Below, in pieces: positions 26,306-35,467 of a stretch of 64,000 nucleotides of DNA. Made by a program: the position numbers and the translations under genes. The notes under the pieces are model-generated. The model was not told where the DNA came from. It did not search any database and saw only the letters and a program-made list of their open reading frames with translations. This DNA comes from an uncultured Celeribacter sp. GTDB lineage: Bacteria; Pseudomonadota; Alphaproteobacteria; Rhodobacterales; Rhodobacteraceae. Each line of letters opens with the position of its first letter. Position 1 is the first letter of the stretch. The stretch lies in NCBI RefSeq assembly GCF_963675965.1, contig NZ_OY780935.1, forward strand, positions 2,034,501-2,098,500, written 5' to 3'.

Positions 26306-27008
26306 AGCATCGCTCCCATTCCGAGTTTCCTTGCCTAGGGCCGATGACGTTGTAGCTTCGTCAGGTCTGAATACATGCTGCGGCATGTCCTCTCATGATG
26401 TAACCAGAACAAGGTTGAGGAAGTCACCCTGTTTGCAACTTGCAGCCCCCACCCTACGGATGGCGGAAAAGTCGCCCACCTTTACAGTTTCTGCTGACCT
26501 GGAGAGAGAAAGGATTTTCATCGTATATTTACGTCCAAAAGTCCGTGCTGCCAGTCCAGAAGGCAAGAGTCAGCGCAAGGCCGCCCGTCAGTTTGGAATG
26601 TCTCAATACAGGGTTAGAAGTATATTGGGGTTCACGTCTCCACTGGAAACACCAAATGGCACCTGTGAAGGTGCCGAAGCTGGATGGTTTCACCGAGTTC
26701 GTCGATGACTGGCTGGAAGATGCTCGCTAAGCCCCGCGCTGCTGACCTCAGTCTACAAGGCGGTGCTGCGCGATGCGCGAACGTCCGGTACGGTGAAGCC
26801 GCGCTGCGGCGATGAAACGACCGGCGAACAGCAACTAGGCTGAAACGACACGGAGTTGAACTCAACCGCAGTCTAGGCAGAGACACACCTAAATTGTTTA
26901 GAAGGTGCGCATTCTCAGCACTGTTGTGTAGTATTTCCCAATATCGACTGAGATTTGGTAGCTTAATGCCCAAATTCGCACTCTTATGGTCCAATAACAG
27001 AGGAAAAG
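26306..27008. other. Gene-poor stretch with an IS remnant
   Basis: 703 bp between the GntR gene and tRNA-Thr with no intact gene. The middle carries a broken istA-like fragment (26559-26727). The rest, including the AT-richer 26870-27000, shows nothing recognisable. Confidence 0.6.
26559..26730 (+). pseudogene. Decayed IS21-family transposase (istA) fragment
   Basis: Two adjacent frames together resemble the N-terminal part of an IS21 IstA. In one frame EGKSQRKAARQFGMSQYRVR (26559 onward) is a helix-turn-helix ending in ILGFTSP. About 14 bases on, in the next frame, APVKVPKLDGFTEFVDDWLE is the conserved PKLxxFxxxIDxxLE linker, followed at once by a stop. A frameshift separates them, and no start, DDE catalytic domain or istB follows. 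Terminal repeats were not found. The identification is from remembered family patterns. Confidence 0.55.
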
Positions 27009-27084
27009 TGGTGCCGGTGATAGGACTCGAACCTACGACCCCATCATTACGAATGACGTGCTCTACCAGCTGAGCTACACCGGC
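27009..27084 (-). tRNA. tRNA-Thr (anticodon CGT)
   Basis: 76-nt tRNA with encoded CCA. The acceptor GCCGGTG pairs with CACCGGC, the D-arm is AGCTCAGCTGGTAGAGC, the anticodon loop is TTCGTAA (CGT), and the T-arm includes GGTTCGAGTCC. It marks the right edge of the accessory interval. Confidence 0.96.
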
Positions 27085-27164
27085 ACTCTACTCACGCGGG
27101 GCGACAGGCGCGTCCGCGTGAGCGGCTCTTTAGCACCCAATGAAACGGGTGTGTAGTCCTAATT

Positions 27165-28652
27165 TTACGCCTTGGGATTTTCCGTATCTTCCTCGGGCGT
27201 CACATCGACCATAGAGGGGCGGGGGGCGTCCTCTACCGTCTCCGTCTCATCTTCAAGGTCAGTAGCAGGCGCGGCCTGCGCGCCAACGATCAGGGGCAGC
27301 ATTTCCGTCCCGGCGGGCATGGCGACCTCAGAATGAGTCGGCTCGCGCCAGCTCAGCGTGTCGAAACCACCGCAATTGTCGCACATGGGCGCCCATTCCG
27401 AATGCACCGTCTGACAGTTGTCACAGACCCACTGCGGTCCGCGCGGCGCGGTGAGGGCCCGGGTCAGCCAGCCACGGACCACCACATCTTCGGCCCCTTC
27501 GCCGCGCTCGATGGCCGCCAGCAGCGTCAGGCTCCGCGCGGTCGGGTTGATCTCCGCAAGATCGCCCAACGCCCGGCGCGCCGCAGGAAAATCCTCGGCT
27601 GCGATGTATAGCTCAGCCGAAAGCATTTTCGTTTCCGGATTTTCCGGATGGATTTTCGTCAGCGTGCCAAAGCGTTTGATCCGCTGCTCCGGCGTTTCAT
27701 TGGGGGCGATGCTGGCGAAGGCTGCGGCAAGATCCGGATGCGGCTGGGCTTCCCAAGCCTTTTTCAGCACCCGAGCCGCCTGACGCGGTTTGTGGTCGGC
27801 AACATATTCCCTGGCTGCCAGAACCGCCGCCGGGATCAGATCCGGCGACTTTTTATTGGCTTCAATCGCCGCCTCACGCGCCTCGATGCTGGCACCTTGT
27901 TCCAACACGCCCTTGGCCTCGGACAGGGCAAGCACCGCATCGCGCCGCTTGTGCACGTCGCGCGGGATGGAACCATGTTTCAGCTTGGCCGACAGGGTGC
28001 TGCGCGCGGCCGACCAATCGCCTTTTTCCGCCTGAAGCCGCAACAGAATATCCTGTGTCTCTTCGTGTTTCGGCTTTAGGGCAAAGGCTTTTTCCGCCAG
28101 CTTCAGTGCCGTATCCGTTTCCCCGGCCTCAAGTTTTTGCTTCATGATCCCCTGCACACCGACAAAGCGGGTGCGGTCATTTTTCACCAGTTGCCGGAAC
28201 GCGCGTTCGGCGGTGTTCTTATCCCCGGTCATGACGGCAGCCTGCGCCTTGAGCAGGTTGGTCAGCTCTGGTTTGCGCAGATATTTTTCGGCCCGGGCAG
28301 CTTTGGTCAGCGCCAGACGCCCCTCACCAGAGGCCAGCGCCATCATTCCATCTGTCAGCGCCTCAACCCCCTTGCGTTCACGGTTGCGATCAAAATAGCG
28401 CGAGATCGCCGTTTCATCGCCCAGCAGGAATTTGATCACCGCCAGAATGAGACCGACCAGTTTCAGCACCACCATAAAAGCGACCATCACAAGGATCAGA
28501 CCGACAACGGCCTTGAGCGGCGTCAGGGTGATCTCGAACGCACCAAAGGACAGCTGCGCGCCGCCCTCCATATCCATCAGCAGCGTTCCGCCATAGGCCA
28601 GCGCAGCAACAAGGGCGACAAACAAAAGAATTTTCACGAGGGACCAAAGCAT
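27165..28652 (-). CDS. hemY: HemY-like TPR membrane protein with C-terminal zinc ribbon
   Basis: Protein of the HemY N-terminal family, encoded beside hemD; its role is unclear and it is not the protoporphyrinogen oxidase HemY of Gram-positives. The 495-residue protein has two membrane segments (about 5-27 and 43-72), then TPR-like helical repeats (about 90-370). Near residues 405-435 it has a zinc ribbon: WVCDNCQTVHSEWAPMCDNC. The tail is acidic. It is last in the hemD-mic60-hemY operon, 11 bp after the previous stop. Confidence 0.88.
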   Translation of the reverse strand: MLWSLVKILLFVALVAALAYGGTLLMDMEGGAQLSFGAFEITLTPLKAVVGLILVMVAFMVVLKLVGLILAVIKFLLGDETAISRYFDRNRERKGVEALTDGMMALASGEGRLALTKAARAEKYLRKPELTNLLKAQAAVMTGDKNTAERAFRQLVKNDRTRFVGVQGIMKQKLEAGETDTALKLAEKAFALKPKHEETQDILLRLQAEKGDWSAARSTLSAKLKHGSIPRDVHKRRDAVLALSEAKGVLEQGASIEAREAAIEANKKSPDLIPAAVLAAREYVADHKPRQAARVLKKAWEAQPHPDLAAAFASIAPNETPEQRIKRFGTLTKIHPENPETKMLSAELYIAAEDFPAARRALGDLAEINPTARSLTLLAAIERGEGAEDVVVRGWLTRALTAPRGPQWVCDNCQTVHSEWAPMCDNCGGFDTLSWREPTHSEVAMPAGTEMLPLIVGAQAAPATDLEDETETVEDAPRPSMVDVTPEEDTENPKA

Positions 28653-28663
28653 TTGTGTCTTCC

Positions 28664-29905
28664 TTATTGACCGAGCAGTTCATCGAGGGCGGCGATCACA
28701 TCAAGACGCGTCTGCGCCTGTGCCACCCAGGACTGCATTTTTGTGCGCGCGCCGTCGGGAAGCGCGTCAATCAGCGCAATCGCATCCGCAAAGCGCACCT
28801 CCCGCACGGCCTGTTCGGCGCGCGACAGCACGGCATCCGGATCGTCGCCGTCTTTTGGCTTCGTCGAGCGCAACCCCAGCTGGGTTTGCAGCGCGGTTTT
28901 GAACCAGCTCTGTTCCCCGGCCTCATGCGCCGCATTCGACGCCGTCACCAAGGCCGCACGCGCAGCCGGTGCAAAGCCCTCTTGCAAGGCGCTAACGCTG
29001 GAAATCCCTGTCGCGGCATGTTCAGAAAGGACCGGCGGCACCGCGCCGTCCACCTCGGACAAAAGCGCGGCATAGGGCAGACCTTCATCCACTCGCGCCC
29101 GCAACTGGGCCTTGAGCGCCGCGGCTTCGGCCTGCGCCTGTTCGGCAAGAGCGGCCTGATTGGCCTCATCCAGCCGGGCGATTTCACTGTCGAGCTTTTC
29201 GCGCATCTCGGCCAGCTGGCGTTCATAAGCCGCAGTTGCATCGGGCGAAATCACCGCCTCTGCGGCCGGAGCGTTTTCCAGCGTTGTCAGGCGATCTTCA
29301 AGAGCGGCAAGTTGGTCCTGCATATCTGCGATTTCCGGGCCGGTATCCAACCCGCTCTTCAGATCGCCAAGCTGCGCCTGCACGGAGGCAAGGCCCTGCG
29401 AATGCTCTGTCCGCACATCGGCCAGCTCGGCTTCAAGATCGGCAATTTTCTGCGTCAGCACGTCGGTGTTGGCACCGGGGAAGGGCCAGCCATCGGGTTT
29501 CACGAATTGCGCGGCTCCGTAGCCCAGACCAAGACAAATGACCCCGCCCAGAAACGCCGCCACGAACCCGGCACGCTTTACAGTCGTTTTTTCAATGACC
29601 TGCGGTGCGGGCGCTGTCTCGGGGCCACTGTTTTGTGTCACATCCTCGAGGGTTTCTTCCGCCTCGACGTCCACGGTCTCGTCGGCCTCATCCTCTGGCA
29701 GCGCGTCGTCCGTCTCGGTTTCCGGGACGTCCGTGCGGTCACCATCCAACACCTCTGCCGTCGTTTCAGATGCGTCCGTCTCCGCCGAGCTGTCCTCTGT
29801 CTCCGTGAGATCTGATGCCGCGCTGGAACCGGTTTCTTCCTGTTCCTGAGGCGCCTCGGCGTCAGGGTTCACATCGCGTTTCGAAGTCTCTTCTGCACCA
29901 GCCAC
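28664..29905 (-). CDS. Mitofilin/Mic60-domain inner membrane protein
   Basis: Alphaproteobacterial relative of mitochondrial Mic60, which shapes inner-membrane invaginations (cristae; intracytoplasmic membranes in phototrophs). The 413-residue protein has a strongly acidic N-terminus rich in Glu, Asp, Thr and Ser (1-105), one membrane segment at about 112-134 (GFVAAFLGGVICLGLGYGAA), a coiled coil at about 145-265 and a helical C-terminal mitofilin-like region. The position between hemD and hemY is the conserved alphaproteobacterial location and supports the call. Confidence 0.87.
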   Translation of the reverse strand: MAGAEETSKRDVNPDAEAPQEQEETGSSAASDLTETEDSSAETDASETTAEVLDGDRTDVPETETDDALPEDEADETVDVEAEETLEDVTQNSGPETAPAPQVIEKTTVKRAGFVAAFLGGVICLGLGYGAAQFVKPDGWPFPGANTDVLTQKIADLEAELADVRTEHSQGLASVQAQLGDLKSGLDTGPEIADMQDQLAALEDRLTTLENAPAAEAVISPDATAAYERQLAEMREKLDSEIARLDEANQAALAEQAQAEAAALKAQLRARVDEGLPYAALLSEVDGAVPPVLSEHAATGISSVSALQEGFAPAARAALVTASNAAHEAGEQSWFKTALQTQLGLRSTKPKDGDDPDAVLSRAEQAVREVRFADAIALIDALPDGARTKMQSWVAQAQTRLDVIAALDELLGQ

Positions 29906-29984
29906 AAGACCAACCTTTCGATTCCAGACCCATATTTCCTGTCATGTACCGAACTTAGACCCTGAGCGATATGCGCTCAAGCGG

Positions 29985-30674
29985 TCATCCCGGCAACTCC
30001 GCCCGGATCGCGCGTTTCATCGCGTCACCATTGGGTCTCTCGGCAACAGATCGCCGCAGGGGCGTGGGTCCACGCCAAGCATCGAGACAGGCCTGTGACA
30101 ATCCGATCAACGTCAGATGACCGCGATACGCCTGCAGTCTATCCGACAGCAGGGTCGCACTGCGCGGGGAAAAAACCGGCAGGATCAACCCGGACTGACC
30201 TGCAATGCTGTCCCGATCCGCCTGCGTCCAAGGGCATTCCCTTTGATCGTAAACCACTAAATCCTGTGTCTCCACTCCCGCACGCGTCAGTTCCTGGGCA
30301 ACATTGCCGCGCGCGTGCTGCCCATGGATATGCACTGCACGTCCAGACGCCGCGCCCGCCATGTCCGCCACAAGCGCCTGCGCATCCGGATAGACCGCCG
30401 GCACAGAAAATCCGACATCACGCGCGGCCTGTGCTGTGGCCTGCCCGACGCAGACGGCAGGTGCTCCGACAAAATATCGCGCCGCATAGGGCACAGCGTG
30501 GCGCGAGGTCAAAAAGATCAGATCGAAAGGACCTTCGGGCGGGTCCGGCCAAAGCGTCACGATCTCCATCACCGGTGCGATAATCGCCCCCCAGCGCCGC
30601 GCCCGATGCGTCAGATCGGCCAAAAGCCGTTCTGAATCCCGTTGCGGGCGTGTGATCAAAAGCATCGGCGTCAA
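29985..30674 (-). CDS. hemD: Uroporphyrinogen-III synthase
   Basis: Closes hydroxymethylbilane to uroporphyrinogen III in tetrapyrrole synthesis. The 229-residue protein belongs to a poorly conserved family. It is recognised by the LLITRPQRDSERLLADL start, the FDLIFLTSRHAVPYAARYF block and the LPVFSPRSATLLSDRL block, and by its place upstream of mic60 and hemY. It is divergent from gpsA across about 107 bp. hemC, a frequent neighbour, is not present here. Confidence 0.9.
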   Translation of the reverse strand: MTPMLLITRPQRDSERLLADLTHRARRWGAIIAPVMEIVTLWPDPPEGPFDLIFLTSRHAVPYAARYFVGAPAVCVGQATAQAARDVGFSVPAVYPDAQALVADMAGAASGRAVHIHGQHARGNVAQELTRAGVETQDLVVYDQRECPWTQADRDSIAGQSGLILPVFSPRSATLLSDRLQAYRGHLTLIGLSQACLDAWRGPTPLRRSVAERPNGDAMKRAIRAELPG

Positions 30675-30781
30675 AAGGGCGCTCGGGATTGTCTGGGCCT
30701 GTTCACGGTGATACCTCCCAAAGAGCAGGGGAACACTATTTTGCCGCCTGCATCAACCGAGATAGTGAGGAACAGGACATC

Positions 30782-31750
30782 GTGGCTGACATATCTGTTC
30801 TTGGGGCAGGGGCATTTGGCACGGCACTGGCCATTTCGCTGACACGCAGCGGTGCGGCAGTGACACTCTGGGCCCGCGACCCGCAGGCCGCGCGTGATAT
30901 GGAGCGGGCGCGCGAAAACAACCGGCGCCTGCCCGGCAAGCCGTTCCCTCCAAGCCTGACGGCCACATCTGATCTTGCAATCGCTTGTCGAGCAGAGGTG
31001 CTGTTGCTGGCAGTACCGATGCAGCAGCTTTCCGGATTTGTCAGTACACACGGCCCCTTGCTGAACCGCAAGACGCTGGTGTCCTGCTGCAAAGGCGTCG
31101 ATCTGAAGTCTGATCGCGGGCCGGTCGCCATTCTTGAAGATGCCCTGCCAAATGCCGTCGTGAGCATCCTCTCCGGTCCCTCTTTCGCGGTCGATATTGC
31201 CGATGGACTGCCCACCGCGCTAACTCTGGCCGGGCGCAATGCCAGAGCGATTGAAAGCCTCCAGACCAAGCTGACGACGGACAATATCCGGCTTTATACC
31301 AGCCTTGATCCGGTCGGAGTCGAATTGGGTGGCGCGCTAAAAAACGTGATCGCCATTGCCTGCGGCCTCGCCATCGGGGCCGGACTGGGCGAAAGCGCAC
31401 GCGCCGCGCTGATGACCCGCGGCTTTGCCGAAATGCAGCGGCTAGCGCTGCACTTTGGGGCTGATCCCGCGACGCTGCCAGGGCTGTCCGGCTTTGGCGA
31501 TCTGGTGCTGACCTGCACCTCTCCCAAGTCGCGCAACTATTCCCACGGTCTGCGGCTCGGACGCGGCGAAACGATTGACCCGACAGTGACCGTGGAAGGC
31601 GTCGCCACCGCCAAGGCCGTGGCACATCTGGCGCAAAATGCCTCTATAGACATGCCCATCACACAGGCCGTGACACAGGTTCTCAATGGTCAGATATCAA
31701 CCAGAATGGCGGCAGAGCTTTTGCTGTCCCGCCCGCTGAAAAGGGAGTAA
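30782..31750 (+). CDS. gpsA: Glycerol-3-phosphate dehydrogenase [NAD(P)+]
   Basis: Reduces dihydroxyacetone phosphate to sn-glycerol 3-phosphate for phospholipid synthesis. The 322-residue protein has the N-terminal Rossmann motif SVLGAGAFGTALAISLTRSG. The catalytic Lys is in LGGALKNVIAIACGLAIGAGLGESARAALMTRG, and LSGFGDLVLTCTSPKSRNYSHG is present. The GTG at 30782 is chosen because the conserved domain begins at the next codons and a GAGGAACAGG tract precedes it. It is followed 3 bp later by a YciI-like gene. Confidence 0.95.
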   Translation: MADISVLGAGAFGTALAISLTRSGAAVTLWARDPQAARDMERARENNRRLPGKPFPPSLTATSDLAIACRAEVLLLAVPMQQLSGFVSTHGPLLNRKTLVSCCKGVDLKSDRGPVAILEDALPNAVVSILSGPSFAVDIADGLPTALTLAGRNARAIESLQTKLTTDNIRLYTSLDPVGVELGGALKNVIAIACGLAIGAGLGESARAALMTRGFAEMQRLALHFGADPATLPGLSGFGDLVLTCTSPKSRNYSHGLRLGRGETIDPTVTVEGVATAKAVAHLAQNASIDMPITQAVTQVLNGQISTRMAAELLLSRPLKRE

Positions 31751-31753
31751 TTC

Positions 31754-32026
31754 ATGAAATATGCAGTCATCTGCACCGACAAACCCGGTGCGCTACAGAT
31801 CCGCGTCGACACCCGCCCGGATCACGTCGCCTATCTGAAAAGCTGCGGCGTTGTCGAACAGGCCGGGCCGTTTCTTGACGGTGACGGCAACATGTGTGGC
31901 TCTCTGGTCATCATCGACGTGGCTGACCGCGCGGCCGCAGAAGACTGGGCCGCCAATGACCCCTATGCCAAGGCCGGGCTGTTTGCGGCTGTGCGGATCG
32001 AAGAATGGAAAAAGGTGATTGGCTGA
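31754..32026 (+). CDS. YciI-like small protein
   Basis: YciI-family dimeric ferredoxin-like fold protein of 90 residues; the function in vivo is unknown. It has the conserved His in RPDHVAYLKSCG and Asp in SLVIIDVADRAAAEDWAANDPYAKAGLF. It lies 3 bp after gpsA and overlaps the EVE gene by one base (TGATG), so the three form an operon. Confidence 0.88.
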   Translation: MKYAVICTDKPGALQIRVDTRPDHVAYLKSCGVVEQAGPFLDGDGNMCGSLVIIDVADRAAAEDWAANDPYAKAGLFAAVRIEEWKKVIG

Positions 32027-32448
32027 TGAACTACTGGCTTTTCAAATCCGAAGCAGAGGTCTGGTCCTGGGATCAACAGGTTGCCAAGGGCGAAACCGGC
32101 GAAGAATGGGATGGCGTGCGCAACTATCAGGCCCGCAACAACATGCGGGCCATGAAAATCGGCGACCGCGGGTTCTTTTACCATTCCCGCAAGGAAACCG
32201 AAATCGTCGGCATCGTGGAGGTCTGCGCCGAAGCCCATCCCGACAGCAAGGCCGATGACCCGCGCTGGGAATGTGTGGACATCAAGGCGGTGCGCCCCTT
32301 CGTCACCCCCGTCACCCTCGCGATGTGCAAGGAAGACCCGCGCCTGAAAGACATGGTTCTGGTGAACAATTCGCGGCTCTCGGTGCAACCGGTCACGCCC
32401 GAAGAATGGAAGATCGTCTGCGAGCTGGGCAACACACAGCCCGATTAA
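32026..32448 (+). CDS. EVE domain-containing protein
   Basis: EVE (PUA-like) domain protein of 140 residues, a fold that binds modified bases in nucleic acids; the cellular role is uncertain. It starts MNYWLFKSEAEVWSWDQQ and contains EWDGVRNYQARNNMRAMKIGDRGFFYHS, the characteristic aromatic pocket region. The ATG overlaps the YciI stop. The pairing after gpsA recurs in alphaproteobacteria. Confidence 0.9.
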   Translation: MNYWLFKSEAEVWSWDQQVAKGETGEEWDGVRNYQARNNMRAMKIGDRGFFYHSRKETEIVGIVEVCAEAHPDSKADDPRWECVDIKAVRPFVTPVTLAMCKEDPRLKDMVLVNNSRLSVQPVTPEEWKIVCELGNTQPD

Positions 32449-32492
32449 ACGCGGCCCGATTAAAGCCTGCCGGGACGATCCCCGACAAAAAA

Positions 32493-32516
32493 GAGGGTTC
32501 CGGACCCGGAACCCTC
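32493..32516 (-). terminator. Strong hairpin terminator, minus-strand T-run
   Basis: Perfect 10-bp repeat GAGGGTTCCG / CGGAACCCTC with loop GACC. The minus-strand reading is followed by TTTTTTGTC, so it can end the DUF2853 transcript; it may also stop the gpsA operon from the other side. The 230 bp between it and the DUF2853 stop is AT-rich and holds no credible gene. Confidence 0.7.
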
Positions 32517-32744
32517 AAGGTGACCATGCAGCAAGGGGAGGAAACGCCCACATGGCCATCGAGTTTTGTTAAAAAGAACGTTGGAACAAACGTCTGGATC
32601 CATTCTGCGACCACAGAGAGACTCTAGGGCTTTCCGCCCCTTCCATCAAACCATAACTAACTGTTATTTAAATAAAATTATAGAAATCGCCCGCACGCAA
32701 TTGCGCCGGGCGTCTTTCAGTTATTCCGACAGACCGTTTGGATC

Positions 32745-33086
32745 TTAGCCGTAAATGGCTTCTTTGCCGAAATGTTTGACCAGAAGATAATAGAACACTG
32801 CGCGGTATTTGTTGCGCTCGGACTGGCCGTAGGTCTCGATCACGGATTGGATCGCGTCCATCAGCTCGGGGCTGTCCTGCAGACCCAGCTTTTTGACGAG
32901 GAAGTTGTTTTTGACCAGTTCCAGTTCGCTTTCCTGAGAAGCCGCGACCGTGGAAGCATCGTCGTTGTAGATCGCAGGGCCGCAGCCGATGGTCACCTTG
33001 GTCAAAAGGTCCATATCCGGCTCAACACCACATTTGGTTTTCAGGTCATCTGCGTATTTGGCAATAAGATCGTCGCGTTTTCCCAT
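32745..33086 (-). CDS. DUF2853 family protein
   Basis: Small all-helical protein of 113 residues, common in marine alphaproteobacteria, with no known function. Recognised by TKVTIGCGPAIYNDDASTVA and SERNKYRAVFYYLLVKHFGK. It has no membrane segment or signal peptide and is a single gene with an AT-rich downstream region. Confidence 0.85.
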   Translation of the reverse strand: MGKRDDLIAKYADDLKTKCGVEPDMDLLTKVTIGCGPAIYNDDASTVAASQESELELVKNNFLVKKLGLQDSPELMDAIQSVIETYGQSERNKYRAVFYYLLVKHFGKEAIYG

Positions 33087-33250
33087 GGAAATCTCCCAGA
33101 TTTACGGATCGGTCGGCTTCAAGACATCTATGCCAACCTGAAATCAATCTAGGCACGAAGCCTCCGGCTCAATAGGGGGAAAATTCGCCGAAATTCACTC
33201 CCACGGCACAGGGTGTGCCAGAATAGGTTGCAGGGGAAACACCCGACATG

Positions 33251-33278
33251 AAAACGCCGCCCCAGTCGGGACGGCGTT
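33251..33278 (-). terminator. Terminator after ahcY
   Basis: Stem AACGCCG / CGGCGTT with an inner CCC/GGG step and a short loop, 27 bp past the ahcY stop. On the minus strand it is followed by a short T-run. Confidence 0.65.
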
Positions 33279-33304
33279 GCTGGTTTTGCTACACCGATCG
33301 CAGA

Positions 33305-34693
33305 TCAGTAGCGGTAATGCTCCGGCTTGAACGGCCCATCCACGGTCACGCCGATATAATCGGCCTGCTCTTTGGACAATTCGGTCAGCTTCACGCCGAT
33401 GCGCTCCAGATGCAGCCGCGCCACTTTTTCGTCCAGATGCTTGGGCAGGATGTAGACGTTGTTTTCATAGTTGCCACCATTGGTCCATAGCTCGATCTGG
33501 GCCAGAACCTGGTTGGTGAAAGACGCCGACATCACAAAGGACGGGTGCCCCGTGGCGTTACCGAGGTTCAGGAGACGACCTTCGGACAGCAGAATGATCC
33601 GCGAGCCCGACGGCATCTCGATCATATCCACCTGATCCTTGATATTGGTCCACTTGTGGTTTTTCAGCGCGGCGACCTGAATTTCATTGTCGAAGTGACC
33701 GATGTTTCCAACGATCGCCATATCTTTCATCGCGCGCATATGCTCGATGCGGATGACGTCTTTGTTGCCAGTGGTCGTGATAAAGATGTCCGCATCGGCG
33801 GCCACATCTTCCAAAAGAACAACCTCGAAACCATCCATGGCGGCCTGAAGCGCGCAGATCGGATCGGCCTCGGTCACCTTCACGCGCGCCCCGGCGCCGC
33901 GCAGTGAGGCCGCAGAGCCTTTGCCCACATCGCCATAGCCACAGACCACGGCCACTTTCCCGGCCATCATCACGTCGGTGGCCCGGCGAATGCCATCCAC
34001 GAGCGATTCCTTACAGCCATATTTGTTGTCGAATTTCGACTTGGTCACGCTGTCATTCACGTTGATCGCAGGGAAGGGAAGCTGTCCCTTTTTCACCAGA
34101 TCGTAGAGCCGGTGCACGCCGGTGGTGGTTTCCTCGGAAACGCCTTTGATCTGGTCGCGCATCTTGGTGAACCAACCCGGGGTGGCGGCCATGCGTTTCT
34201 TGATCTGCTCTTTGATGACCGCTTCTTCCTCGGAGGTAGGCACAGCAATCACATCTTCGCCCGCTTCAGCGCGCGCACCCAAGAGGATATACAGCGTCGC
34301 ATCGCCCCCGTCGTCGAGGATCATGTTCGGGCCATCGGCAAACTGGAAGGATTTATCGAGATAATCCCAATGCTCCTCAAGGCTTTGCCCCTTCACGGCA
34401 AAGACCGGAACACCCGCCGCAGCGATCGCGGCAGCCGCATGATCCTGAGTCGAGAAAATATTGCACGATGCCCAGCGCACATCCGCACCCAGCACAACCA
34501 GCGTTTCGATCAGAACAGCGGTCTGGATCGTCATGTGCAGAGATCCCACGATCCGGGCGCCTTTCAGCGGCTTGCTGTCGCCATATTCGGCACGCAGCGC
34601 CATCAGGCCCGGCATTTCGGTTTCTGCGATGTCCAGCTCTTTGCGCCCAAAATCAGCAAGGGCAATGTCTTTGACGATGTAGTCGGTGGCCAT
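33305..34693 (-). CDS. ahcY: Adenosylhomocysteinase (SAH hydrolase)
   Basis: Splits S-adenosylhomocysteine to adenosine and homocysteine, recycling the by-product of methylation. The 462-residue protein has the N-terminal substrate domain (GSLHMTIQTAVLIETL, SCNIFSTQDHAAAAI), the NAD domain (AVVCGYGDVGKGSAASLRG) and the C-terminal KPEHYRY that completes the NAD site. AAGGAG lies 9 nt before the ATG. The leader carries a GCTGG-ATA-CCAGC palindrome (34725-34737) of unknown meaning. No SAH riboswitch was recognised. Confidence 0.97.
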   Translation of the reverse strand: MATDYIVKDIALADFGRKELDIAETEMPGLMALRAEYGDSKPLKGARIVGSLHMTIQTAVLIETLVVLGADVRWASCNIFSTQDHAAAAIAAAGVPVFAVKGQSLEEHWDYLDKSFQFADGPNMILDDGGDATLYILLGARAEAGEDVIAVPTSEEEAVIKEQIKKRMAATPGWFTKMRDQIKGVSEETTTGVHRLYDLVKKGQLPFPAINVNDSVTKSKFDNKYGCKESLVDGIRRATDVMMAGKVAVVCGYGDVGKGSAASLRGAGARVKVTEADPICALQAAMDGFEVVLLEDVAADADIFITTTGNKDVIRIEHMRAMKDMAIVGNIGHFDNEIQVAALKNHKWTNIKDQVDMIEMPSGSRIILLSEGRLLNLGNATGHPSFVMSASFTNQVLAQIELWTNGGNYENNVYILPKHLDEKVARLHLERIGVKLTELSKEQADYIGVTVDGPFKPEHYRY

Positions 34694-34852
34694 TTTGTCG
34701 GCTCCTTAACGGGAAAACTTGACCGCTGGATACCAGCTTGTCCACAGGCGCACAACGCGCTGCGCCGGTCGAAATTATGTGAAAACCGGCAAAAGCCATG
34801 GAAACCCGGTCCGGCCCGCGCTACCAACAGCCCAAAACAGCAAGAGGCACCC

Positions 34853-35446
34853 ATGGCACAGACTCGCGCTTGGCAACGCATGCTTTCCGGTCGGCGACTC
34901 GATCTTCTCGACCCGACCCCCATGGACATCGAAATCGAAGACATCGCCCACGGGCTGGCCTTTGTCGCCCGCTGGAACGGGCAGACTCATGGCGATTACG
35001 CCTATTCTGTGGCCGAGCACTCCATTCTGGTCGAAGAGATCTTTCGCCGTCTCTACCCGAAAGAAACCGTGAAATGGCAACTGGCCGCCCTTCTGCACGA
35101 CGCCCCAGAATATGTCATCGGAGATATGATTTCGCCGGTCAAAGCCGCCGTTGGCGCCAGCTATGGCGAATTGGACGAACGGCTAACCGCCGCGATTCAC
35201 ATCCGCTTTGGCTTGCCCGCGAAATTGCCGCAGGTGGTGAAACGCAAGATTAAAAAGGCAGATAAAGTGTCCGCCTGGCTGGAAGCGACGCAGCTTGCAG
35301 GGTTCTCGGAGGCGGAAAGCAACAAGATCTTCGGCAAGATGGATCCAGAGCTGATTGCGGATCTGCGTCTGCACCTGCGGCCCCCGGTGCAAACGCGAAA
35401 CGCCTTCACCGCCCGGCATGCCGAACTGATGAAGGCGCTGTCTTGA
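34853..35446 (+). CDS. HD-domain phosphohydrolase (YfbR-like)
   Basis: HD-superfamily metal-dependent hydrolase of 197 residues, resembling 5'-deoxynucleotidase YfbR. The HD motif set is VAEHSILV, then ALLHDAPEYVIGD and the later ADKVSAWLEA. The ATG at 34853 matches the start of the domain; the open frame extends upstream through ahcY antisense only. It is divergent from ahcY across 160 bp. The nucleotide substrate is inferred from family resemblance. Confidence 0.87.
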   Translation: MAQTRAWQRMLSGRRLDLLDPTPMDIEIEDIAHGLAFVARWNGQTHGDYAYSVAEHSILVEEIFRRLYPKETVKWQLAALLHDAPEYVIGDMISPVKAAVGASYGELDERLTAAIHIRFGLPAKLPQVVKRKIKKADKVSAWLEATQLAGFSEAESNKIFGKMDPELIADLRLHLRPPVQTRNAFTARHAELMKALS

Positions 35447-35467
35447 ACTCCGGCTGGATCGCGACTG

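Noticed and set aside
32517..32744. Small gene downstream of the EVE gene
   Set aside because: Short frames either lack a ribosome site or stop after a few codons; the AT-rich sequence looks non-coding.
34694..34852. SAH riboswitch upstream of ahcY
   Set aside because: The leader has one short palindrome (34725-34737) and no conserved SAH-aptamer core that I can recognise.
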